Assembly: GCA_036583965.1 (NCBI GenBank)
Contig: JAZBQD010000005.1
Coordinates: 440,718-504,717 of the forward strand
DNA: 64,000 nt
DNA from: Prunella strophiata
Lineage: Eukaryota; Chordata; Aves; Passeriformes; Prunellidae
Reading direction: 5' to 3'
Shown here: piece by piece, positions 1 to 8,629 of the stretch
How positions within the stretch are numbered: position 1 is the first letter of the stretch
Layout: each line of letters starts with the position of its first letter
Notes under the pieces: generated by a model
Databases searched by the model: none
Told to the model about the DNA's origin: nothing
What the model saw: only the letters and a program-made list of their open reading frames with translations
Made by a program: the position numbers and the translations under genes

Positions 1-321
1 ACCCACTACACCCCAAACTCCCACGCTTTCCCTCCTTCCCCAAAACCAAGTGAAAACCCAGATGCCTCCAGCAGAGGGACGAGAGCGGTGGAAGGGGAAA
101 CCCCTCCCCAGGGCATAATTAGGCCATTAATTAATTAGAGCTGCGTGTAAATGAGGAAGGGGCGGGGCTGAGCTCACCCCCTTGTTAGTTGGTGAACGCC
201 CCCCCGGGGACCCCCAATTGACCAAACCTGTCCCCCCACTCCTGTCACCTGTTGGGGGGGTCCCTCCCGGCCCCTGGGGGCTGTGCAGTGCCGGGGGACC
301 CCCAAACCCTCCCACCCCCTC

Positions 322-445
322 CCAGATGCTGAAGGCCGGCCCCGTCCCCCCCAGGAAGCCCCCCTCTGCGCGGGGGCAGCAGGACGGCGGCTCCGGGCGG
401 GACGGGCACCGGGGGGGCACCCGGGGGGCACCCGCCGGGCGGCGG
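322..445 (-). CDS. DAZAP2: DAZAP2 exon 4 (last coding exon, apparently frameshifted)
   Basis: The acceptor TTGCAG ends at 446. From 445 the frame reads PPPGGCPPGAPPVPVPPGAA, then VLLPPRRGG, aligned with the family's PPPPGCPPNAAQL...VLVTQRKGN. The conserved C-terminal part (GGFLGGTGPAFSIW, compared with NFFMGG...YTIW) is in another frame, so a one-base indel lies near 355-365, in a run of G/C homopolymers. No stop codon follows IW at 322. Staying in the first frame runs to a stop at 245-247. Consensus error or real change cannot be told apart. Confidence 0.65.
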
Positions 446-3400
446 CTGCAAGGCAAAACAGGGGCACGGGTCACTGTCACGATAGGGGGCAGCCGAGGTC
501 ATTATCAGGACAGGGGGACACGTCACTGTCACGATAGGGGGCAGCCGAGGTCACTGTCACAAGGGGACAGGTCACTGTCACGACAAGGGGACACGTCACT
601 GTCACGATAGGAGACAGCCGAGGTCACTGTCAGAACAGGGGGACACATCACTGTCACGACAGGGGGCAGCCGAGGTCACTGTCACGATAGGGGACAGCAG
701 AGGTCACTGTAACGATAGGGGGACAGGTCACTGTCATGACAAGGGGACAGCTGAAGTCACTGTCATGACAGGGGGACAGGTTACTGTCACAACAAGACAC
801 AGGTCACTGTCATGAAAGGGGACAGGTCACTGTCACGATAGGGGACAGCTGAGGCTGCTGTCACACCCAGGGTGGGCTGTGGGGACACAGCTGAGAGGGG
901 GGGGACACACGTGGGGTCCTCAGCCCTGCCCCACCCCTGAGGCCTGTGGCACCTGGGGGACACCTGTCACCTGTGTCACCTGTGCTGTCACCCAGGGTAC
1001 ACCTGCCACCTGTGCTGCCACATGGGGGACATGCTCTCCACCTGTCCCCAGGCTACAGGTGGGAATTCCAGGGGAGCAGGAACCTCCCAGGAGAGGGGAG
1101 CCCAGGGGGCCTGGGGGAGCAGGGCCAGGTGAGCAGGGCCAGGTGAGCAGGGCCAGGTGAGCAGGAGCAGCCCCAGGTGAGCAGGAACAGCCCAGGTGAG
1201 CAGCCCCAGGTGAGCAGGAACAGCCCCAGGTGAGCAGCCCAGGTGAGCAGGAGCCTCCCCCAGCTCACAGGCTGTGCCAGGCCCAGGTGTGGGGACAGGT
1301 GAGGTCAGAGGACCAAGGCCCCCCTTGCCCTGCTCCCCCCGTGCCAGATTTGGGCAGTGCCCAGCTGTGACCAGGGCCACCTGTGATCCCAAATCCCACC
1401 TGGGAGTGCCCAGGGCTGGGGCTGGGACTCACCTGGGCCAGGGACAGCACAGATCTCCTGGTCCCACCCCACCCAAATCCCCAGGTCTGTGGATCCCCCT
1501 GCACTCCTGGGGATGCTGCCAGTGCCACCTGTCCCACCTGTCCCAAACCTTCTCACCCCATCCCAAATCCCACAGATCCCCCTGCACTCCCTGGAATGCT
1601 GCCAGTGCCACCTGTCCCAAACCTTCCTACCCAAATCCCCCAGGTCTGTGGATCCACCTGTATTACCCAGGATGCTGCCAGTGCCACCCCATCCCAAATC
1701 CCACAGATCCCCCTGCACTCCCCAGGATTCTGTCCCAAACCTTCCCACCCCATCTCCAACCCCCCAGGTCTGTGGATCCCCCTGTACTCACTAGAATGAT
1801 ATCAGTGCCACCTGTCCCCAATCCCACAGATCCACCTGCACTCACTGGGATGCTGCCAGTGCCACCTGTCCCAAACCTTCCCACCCCACCCCAAATCCCC
1901 CAGGTCTGTGGATCCCCCTGCACTCACTGGAATGCTGGCAGTGCCACCCATCCCAAACCTTCCCACCCCATCCCAAATCCCACAGATCCCCTTGCACTCA
2001 CAGGGATGCTGTTGGTGCCACCTGTCCCAAACCTTCTCACCCAAACCCCCCAGGTCTGTGGGTCCCCCTGCACTCCCCAGCATGCTGCCAGTGCCACTTG
2101 TCCCCAGTCCCACAGATCCACCTGCACTCCCCAGGATGCTGGCAGTGCCATCTGTCCCAAACCTTCCCACCCCACCCCAAATCCCACAGATCCCCCTGCA
2201 CTCCCCAGGATGCTGCCAGTGCCACCCAATCCCAAATCCCACAGATCCACCTGCACTCACTGGGATGCTGTTGGTGCCACCTGTCCCAAACCTTCCCACC
2301 CCATCCCACAGATCCCCCTGCACTCCTCAGGATATTGGCAGTCCCACCTGTCCCAAACCTTCCTACCCAAATCCCAAACCCCCCAGGTCTGTGGGTCCCC
2401 CTGCACTCCCCAGGATGCTGCCAGTGCCACCTGTCCCACCTGTCCCAAACCTTCCCACCCCACCCAAACCCCCCAGGTCTGTGGGTCCCCCTGCACTCAC
2501 CTGGATGCTGGCAGTGCCACCTGTGCCCAGCCTGGCAGCAGTGTCAAAGCCCCCCTCCAGCAGCAGGGTGGAGCTGGCTGGGTACACCTGTGCCAGGGGC
2601 AAATAGGCCACGGGGGAGCCCAGGGGCAGCGGCGGGGCCAGGGGCAGGTACAGGGACGCTCCTGGGTACGCTGGGGACACGGGGGGGACACCAGCAGCGC
2701 CCAGGGGGACAAAGCTGAGCCGGTAGAGCTGCAGAAACACCAAGGCAGAGAGGTCAGGCAGGGGCACCCCCAGCCAGGTGGGCACCCAGCACCCAGGGGA
2801 CCTCACCTGCCCGAGGGAACAGGGAGTCACCTGGACTCACCCTGGGCTTTAAAGGGGTTTTGGGGCCAGCTGGGCCATGGCAAGGAGGCTCTGGGCCATG
2901 GACAGGAGGGGTCCCAGGTGTGGGACAGGTGTGGGGACAGGTGTGCCCCTGTACCCACCTCGGGGTAGGCAGCTGCAGGGTCCAGGTAGGGGGGCGGATG
3001 CGGCAGGGGCAGGGTCTGGGGGTACCCGGGGGGAGCTGGGCCGGGGAGCAGGGGCTGGCCTGGGAACGGCCCTGGGGGAGAGAGAGAAACGAACGGGTCA
3101 GGAGAGGCAGGAGGGAGGGCTGGGGGTGGTATCTCCCCCCCCCGTACCCCCCCCATGGTATCTCCCCCCCCCGTACCCCCCCCATGGTATCTCCCCCCCC
3201 CGTACCCCCCCCATGGTATCTCCCCCCCCCGTACCCCCCCCATGGTATCTCCCCCCCCCGTACCCCCCCCATGGTATCTCCCCCCCCCGTACCCCCCCCA
3301 TGGTATCTCCCCCCCCCGTACCCCCCCCATGGTATCTCCCCCCCCCGTACCCCCCCCATGGTATCTCCCCCCCCCGTACCCCCCCCATGGTATCTCCCCC

Positions 3401-5278
3401 CCCCGTACCCCCCCCATGGTATCTCCCCCCCCCGTACCCCCCCCATGGTATCTCCCCCCCCCGTACCCCCCCCATGGTATCTCCCCCCCCCGTACCCCCC
3501 CCATGGTATCTCCCCCCCCCGTACCCCCCCCATGGTATCTCCCCCCCCCGTACCCCCCCCATGGTATCTCCCCCCCCCGTACCCCCCCCATGGTATCTCC
3601 CCCCCCCGTACCCCCCCCATGGTATCTCCCCCCCCCGTACCCCCCCCATGGTATCTCCCCCCCCCGTACCCCCCCCATGGTATCTCCCCCCCCCGTACCC
3701 CCCCCATGGTATCTCCCCCCCCCGTACCCCCCCCATGGTATCTCCCCCCCCCGTACCCCCCCCATGGTATCTCCCCCCCCCGTACCCCCCCCATGGTATC
3801 TCCCCCCCCCGTACCCCCCCCATGGTATCTCCCCCCCCCGTACCCCCCCCATGGTATCTCCCCCCCCCGTACCCCCCCCATGGTATCTCCCCCCCCCGTA
3901 CCCCCCCCATGGTATCTCCCCCCCCCGTACCCCCCCCATGGTATCTCCCCCCCCCGTACCCCCCCCATGGTATCTCCCCCCCCCGTACCCCCCCCATGGT
4001 ATCTCCCCCCCCCGTACCCCCCCCATGGTATCTCCCCCCCCCGTACCCCCCCCATGGTATCTCCCCCCCCCGTACCCCCCCCATGGTATCTCCCCCCCCC
4101 GTACCCCCCCCATGGTATCTCCCCCCCCCGTACCCCCCCCATGGTATCTCCCCCCCCCGTACCCCCCCCATGGTATCTCCCCCCCCCGTACCCCCCCCAT
4201 GGTATCTCCCCCCCCCGTACCCCCCCCATGGTATCTCCCCCCCCCGTACCCCCCCCATGGTATCTCCCCCCCCCGTACCCCCCCCATGGTATCTCCCCCC
4301 CCCGTACCCCCCCCATGGTATCTCCCCCCCCCGTACCCCCCCCATGGTATCTCCCCCCCCCGTACCCCCCCCATGGTATCTCCCCCCCCCGTACCCCCCC
4401 CATGGTATCTCCCCCCCCCGTACCCCCCCCATGGTATCTCCCCCCCCCGTACCCCCCCCATGGTATCTCCCCCCCCCGTACCCCCCCCATGGTATCTCCC
4501 CCCCCCGTACCCCCCCCATGGTATCTCCCCCCCCCGTACCCCCCCCATGGTATCTCCCCCCCCCGTACCCCCCCCATGGTATCTCCCCCCCCCGTACCCC
4601 CCCCATGGTATCTCCCCCCCCCGTACCCCCCCCATGGTATCTCCCCCCCCCGTACCCCCCCCATGGTATCTCCCCCCCCCGTACCCCCCCCATGGTATCT
4701 CCCCCCCCCGTACCCCCCCCATGGTATCTCCCCCCCCCGTACCCCCCCCATGGTATCTCCCCCCCCCGTACCCCCCCCATGGTATCTCCCCCCCCCGTAC
4801 CCCCCCCATGGTATCATCCCCCCCCTATTCCTCACTCCCCCCCGTACCCCCCCCATGGTATCTCCCCCCCCCGTACCCCCCCCATGGTATCTCCCCCCCC
4901 CCCCGTACCCCCCCCATGGTATCTCCCCCCCCCGTACCCCCCCCATGGTATCTCCCCCCCCCCGTACCCCCCCCATGGTATCTCCCCCCCCCGTACCCCC
5001 CCCATGGTATCTCCCCCCCCCGTACCCCCCCCATGGTATCTCCCCCCCCCGTACCCCCCCGTTGTTTCTCCCCCACCATCTCCATCTTCTCCCCCACCCG
5101 TCCCCAGCCCCGCCTCCCGCGCAAACGAGGCTGAAGCACGGTCTCCATGGCAACCCGGCCCCGCCCCCCGCCCGCGCGTCCCCGCCCCGCCCGCCGCCCT
5201 CACGCGCCCTTAAGGCGCCGCGCTCCCGGTAAAGGTCACCGAGGGCCCCCGGCCCGGCCATTGCCTTTGGCCGTTCAT
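322..5278 (-). CDS. DAZAP2: DAZAP2, DAZ-associated protein 2 (spliced gene span)
   Basis: DAZAP2 is a small proline- and tyrosine-rich adaptor that binds DAZ and SH3/WW or ubiquitin-ligase partners (known of the family). Exons on the minus strand: exon 4 at 322-445, exon 3 at 2501-2728, exon 2 at 2959-3071, and exon 1 near 5240-5278. Exon 3 reads LYRLSFVP...YPGASLYLPL...LLLEGGFD, matching the family core LYRPSFVH, PGASLYLP and LVEGGYD. Exon 2 ends YPQTLPLPHPPPYLDPAAAY before PE, matching YPQTLHLPQAPPY. Exon phases 2 to 3 and 3 to 4 match the mammalian gene. Divergence is high and GC-biased, typical of dot-chromosome genes. Exon 1 is uncertain, and exon 4 has an apparent frameshift and no stop after the conserved terminal IW. 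The open frame of about 900 codons through the array in intron 1 is not the gene. Identity is likely; whether it encodes a full protein cannot be settled from this sequence. Confidence 0.85.
464..860. repeat. Minisatellite, GTCACTGTCACGACAGGGG type
   Basis: About 15 degenerate copies of a 20-45 bp unit containing GGTCACTGTCACGA and AGGGGACAG, in DAZAP2 intron 3 next to exon 4. Confidence 0.85.
1123..1255. repeat. CAGGTGAGCAGG minisatellite
   Basis: About nine copies of a 12-20 bp unit based on CAGGTGAGCAGG, in DAZAP2 intron 3. Confidence 0.8.
1480..2500. repeat. Exon-edge-derived minisatellite in DAZAP2 intron 3
   Basis: About 15 copies. On the minus strand each unit contains GGTGGCACTGGCAGCATCC followed by a degenerate donor and GAGTGCAGG, which is the last ~20 nt of exon 3 plus its 5' splice site. 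Units alternate with a CCCCAGGTCTGTGG segment. Confidence 0.88.
2501..2728 (-). CDS. DAZAP2: DAZAP2 exon 3
   Basis: 228 nt, 76 codons, phase 0 at both ends. The acceptor TTTCTGCAG ends at 2729; the donor is ATCCAG followed by GTGAGT at 2500-2495. It carries the PGASLYLP core and LLLEGGFDTAARLGTG. Its 3' edge plus donor is the seed of the array in the next intron. Confidence 0.88.
2959..3071 (-). CDS. DAZAP2: DAZAP2 exon 2
   Basis: 113 nt, starting in phase 1 as in the mammalian gene. The acceptor CCCCCAG ends at 3072; the donor is GAG followed by GTGGGT. It encodes GPFPGQPLLPG then GYPQTLPLPHPPPYLD and AAAYPE, a PY/proline-rich segment. Confidence 0.85.
3128..5060. repeat. Near-perfect 29-bp minisatellite, about 66 copies
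   Basis: The unit is ATGGTATCT, nine C, GTA, eight C. Copies are virtually identical from 3128 to about 4810, with a few variants (extra C, ATTCCTCACT) towards 5060. It lies in DAZAP2 intron 1. Because 29 is not a multiple of 3 and the unit has no stops, long reading frames occur on both strands; they are artefacts. Confidence 0.97.
5141..5154. promoter_or_regulatory. RFX X-box motif
   Basis: GTCTCCATGGCAAC is an exact inverted-repeat X-box of the type bound by RFX factors. It lies about 100 bp inside the start of DAZAP2 intron 1, in the CpG-rich segment. Confidence 0.55.
5240..5278 (-). CDS. DAZAP2: DAZAP2 probable first coding exon
   Basis: An ATG at 5278-5276 sits in a perfect Kozak context (GCCGCCATGA) and reads MNGQ, close to the conserved MNSK start. 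A GC-type donor (AAAG then GCAATG) would leave phase 2 and a GT donor at 5239 phase 0, whereas exon 2 needs phase 1. An alternative ATG at 5261 (MAGPGAL) with the same GT donor gives phase 1. The start is therefore unresolved. Confidence 0.4.
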
Positions 5279-5305
5279 GGCGGCGGCTCCCGAGGTCACG
5301 GCGGG

Positions 5306-5362
5306 GGAGGAGGAGGAGGAGGAGGAGGAGGAGGAGGAGGAGGAGGAGGAGGAGGAGGAGGA
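5306..5362. repeat. (GGA)n microsatellite
   Basis: About 19 GGA triplets just upstream of the DAZAP2 start codon, probably in its 5' UTR or promoter. Confidence 0.95.
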
Positions 5363-5379
5363 AAGGATGCGGGGGCAAC

Positions 5380-5480
5380 CCGTTGGGAGGTGATGGTACG
5401 GGCAGGAAGCGGGACGCGGAAGCGGGCGGGGAAAAAAAACGTCGTGACGTCATCGCGCTGGGGGCGGGGCCACGCGCTCT
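5380..5480 (-). promoter_or_regulatory. DAZAP2 promoter with palindromic CRE
   Basis: CpG-rich, TATA-poor sequence just upstream of the predicted DAZAP2 start. It has a full CREB/ATF site TGACGTCA at 5445-5452 and a GC box GGGGCGGGGCC at about 5461-5471. Placement relative to the gene is inference. Confidence 0.6.
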
Positions 5481-5589
5481 TAAAGGGGCCGCGGGAACGG
5501 GGAGGGGGAAATGAGGGAGGGTCCCGATGGGGGAGGGGTCAGAGTAGGGGGAGTGGTGGAGGGGAGGGGGCTCTAAACGGGGCCTGGGG

Positions 5590-5725
5590 GATCTAAACAG
5601 GGTCTGGGGGCCCTAAACAGGGTCTGGGGGCCCTACAGAGGGTCTGGGGTCCCTAAACAGGGTCTGGGGGCCCTAAACAGGGTCTGGGGGCCCTAAAAAG
5701 GGTCTGGGGGCTCTAAACAGGGCAC
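5590..5725. repeat. 20-bp minisatellite GGGTCTGGGGGCCCTAAACA
   Basis: About seven copies directly upstream of the DAZAP2 promoter. Confidence 0.9.
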
Positions 5726-5729
5726 ATAT

Positions 5730-6600
5730 TTGTGCATTAATAAGAATAAGAATTTAATACGAATTTAATGTAAATAACACAACATAACTTTAGAATTTAA
5801 TATAAAGTATAGTTCCCATCTCCCGTCCCCCTCCCGTCGCCCCTCTCCCCCTGTCCCGTGTCCTCTCCCTCTCCCCTCTCCCATCTTCCCGTTCCCTCTC
5901 CAGTCTCAGTCTTACCTTCCCTCTCCTGTCCCCTCTCCCTCCCCTGTCCCCCTCTTCCTCTCCCGTCCCTTCCCCTCCCTCTTTCTCAGCGTTTCTACCC
6001 TTCCTCCCCCCTCTCCTTCGCGGTGTCTCCCTCGGCTGCTCGCAATAATAATCAATAAATATATATAAACTAATAATACAATATGGTCAGTAATATTAAA
6101 AATATTAATACAACAGTGTATTGTATAATATATAGCGATAATATTAATAGGACTAATAAATAAAGAGCTTATACTTACACATTAATTATAATAATATATT
6201 GATACATATGCATTAGTATAAATAGATATTATAAGTATAACCCAGATAGATGTGAATATGTGCCAATCAATATACTTATATAATGCACAATATATAGCAC
6301 AATAGTACAATATATAAAAAATTCAACCAAAGACTGATAAAATAAGAAATATATAGTACATCAATATAATATATGTACTACTATCTATAGTCCAGATCAA
6401 TATACATATAATATACTACATATAGTATACTATTATTTATATATAGGTATTATAATAATTAAAAACATATATATAAAAATTATGTATATATTTATTTAGA
6501 TATATATGTTCTAATTATAAATTAATCTTTCTATACAATAAAAATAATTCTATATAAACATTATATGTATATATAAAATATCAATATAAATTATATATAT
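5730..6600. other. AT-rich block with a pyrimidine-rich core
   Basis: 5730-5815 and 6040-6600 are almost pure A/T (ATATAT, AATAAT, TATAATA). 5816-6010 is CT-rich (CCCTCTCC). No gene, repeat unit or motif of known type is visible. It stands out sharply from the GC-rich surroundings. Confidence 0.7.
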
Positions 6601-6639
6601 ACGTAATCCCTTATCATTAAAGAGCCCCTGAAGTCAGAA

Positions 6640-6900
6640 ATTCCCATTTTTGGTGATTTATTTCCGCGGCGCTCCCCCTCTCCCGCCTCATTTCGCCATT
6701 TTCCCTTTTCCCCCACTTTCAGGACGCCAAATCTCTCCTTTTGCCTTTCCTCCCCAAACCCCAGCGAGCCGCTCATGATAATTCGAGTATCTGCGGCATG
6801 AATTGCCAATGTGCCGCCCGGCTGCGGGGTTGGTCATTAATAATTCATGAGGGGGGGAATGTTCCTCGCCTTCCAAAGGCGCAGAAATGGGAAAAAATCC
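6640..6900. promoter_or_regulatory. Candidate conserved non-coding element
   Basis: Non-repetitive mixed-composition sequence between arrays, with GCTCATGATAATTCGAG near 6772-6788 and GGTCATTAATAATTCATGAG near 6831-6851, both rich in TAAT homeodomain cores. No coding frame with recognisable protein. Function is inference. Confidence 0.4.
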
Positions 6901-6954
6901 GAATTTCCTTCACATGCGAGCAGAGTGGGGCCGCCCTGGGGGCTGCGCCGGCCC

Positions 6955-8185
6955 CGACCCCAGACCCACTCAGGGACCCCAGACCCATTTAGGGACCCCC
7001 AGACCCATTTAGGGACCCCAGACCCATTTAGGGACCCCCCAGACCCAGTTAGGGACCTCCAGACCCCGCTCAGCGACCCCAGACCCCTTTAGGGACCCCA
7101 GACCCAGTTAGGGACCCCAGACCCATTTAAAGACCCCCAAACCCAGTTAGGGACCTCCAGACCCCGCTCAGAGACCCCAGACCCCTTTAGGGACCCCCAG
7201 GCCCCGCTTAGGGACCCCTCTCCCCCCCCCTCAGTCCCCCAGACCCAGTTAGGGACCCCCAGACCCATTTAGGAATCCCAGACCCATTTAGAGACCCCAA
7301 ACCCCGCTTAGGGTCCCCCAGACCCTTTTAGGGACCCCAGACCCTTTTAGGGACCCCAGACCCTTTTAGGGACCCCAGACCCATTTAGGGACCCCAGACC
7401 CTTTTAGGGACCCCAGACCCTTTTAGGGACCCCAGACCCGTTTAAAGACCCCCAGACCCATTTAAAGATCCCCAGACCCATTTAGGGACACCCAGACCCC
7501 GCGTAGGGACCCCAGACCCTTTTAGGGACCCCAGACCCATTTAGGGACCCCCCAGACCCATTTATGGATCTCATACCCCCCTTAGGCACCCCCAGACCCT
7601 TTTAGGGACCCCAGACCCTTTTAGGGTCCCCAGACCCATTTAAAGACCCCCAGACCCATTTAGGGACCCCCAGACCCCGCGTAGGGACCCCAGACCCATT
7701 TAGGGACCCCAGACCCATTTAAGGACCCCCAGACCCTTTTAGGGACCCCAGACCCATTTAGTCACCCCTAAACCCATTTAAAGACCCCCAGACCCGTTTA
7801 AGAGACCCCCAAATCCTTTTAGGGACTCCAGACACGTTTAGAGACCCCCAGACCCATTTAAAGACCCCCAGACCCGTTTAGGGACCCCCAGACCCATTTA
7901 GAGACCCCCAGACCCATTTAAAGACCCCCAGACCCATTTAGTCACCCCTAAACCCATTTAAAGACCCCCAGACCCATTTAAAGACCCCCAGACCCTTTTA
8001 GGGACCCCAGACCCTTTTAGGGACCCCAGACCCTTTTAGGGACCCCAGACCCATTTAAAGACCCCCAGACCCATTTAGGGACCCCAGACCCTTTTAGGGA
8101 CCCCCAGACCCTTTTAGGGACCCCAGACCCATTTAAAGACCCCCAGACCCTTTTAGGGACCCCAGACCCTTTTAGGGACCCCAGC
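6955..8185. repeat. 19-21 bp minisatellite GGGACCCCAGACCCTTTTA
   Basis: About 60 copies with alternating TTTTAGGGA, ATTTAAAGA and CGCTTAGGG variants. Confidence 0.95.
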
Positions 8186-8224
8186 CTTTAGGTTCGCCCT
8201 CCCTCCATCCGCCCCGCCCCCCCA

Positions 8225-8540
8225 AGGGGCCCCCCCCCCGCTGAGGTCTTTGTTAATTAAAATCCGCCCCCCCCCGAGCTTTTTTCCTTTTCCCATTATG
8301 CAACCTAATTAGCTCGAATGCAATGTATGCAAATGAGCCCGGGATTTAACTAGCAGTAGGTATTTAACGATTCCTATTAAATATTCATAATCACGGCAGC
8401 GCGTATGCAAATGAGCCCGGCAGAACCGGGCCGCGGCCGCCAATAACAGGTGCACCTGGGCTAATTGGAATATTAATGAATATTAATGATTATTAATGAG
8501 GAGGGGTCGGGCTGGCTGCGGGGTCATTAACATTTGGTCC
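8225..8540. promoter_or_regulatory. Candidate conserved enhancer with twin octamers
   Basis: Non-repetitive AT-rich island between two arrays. Two copies of TATGCAAATGAGCCCGG (near 8327-8343 and 8404-8420) each contain the perfect POU octamer ATGCAAAT. Further TAATTAG and a TATTAATGA triplet occur near 8472-8500. It looks like a developmental regulatory element. Target gene unknown. Confidence 0.5.
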
Positions 8541-8629
8541 TGTCCCCCTCAAACCCCCCCAGGCCTTGTCCCCTTGTTCCTCCCATAAAAAAAAAAAAGT
8601 CTGGGGGCCCTGACCTCGGGGGCTCCGGG

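Noticed and set aside
2754..5453. 899-codon frame with Gly-rich repeats
   Set aside because: Read-through of the 29-bp array in DAZAP2 intron 1; only the parts at exons 2 and 3 are real coding sequence, and those need splicing.
5278..5453. Leucine-run protein start at 5453
   Set aside because: The Leu run is the antisense of the (GGA)n microsatellite and lies in the promoter or 5' UTR.
6955..8185. TTTAGGG motifs suggesting telomere repeats
   Set aside because: They occur once per 19-21 bp minisatellite unit and not as uninterrupted 6-7 bp tandems; the array is internal.
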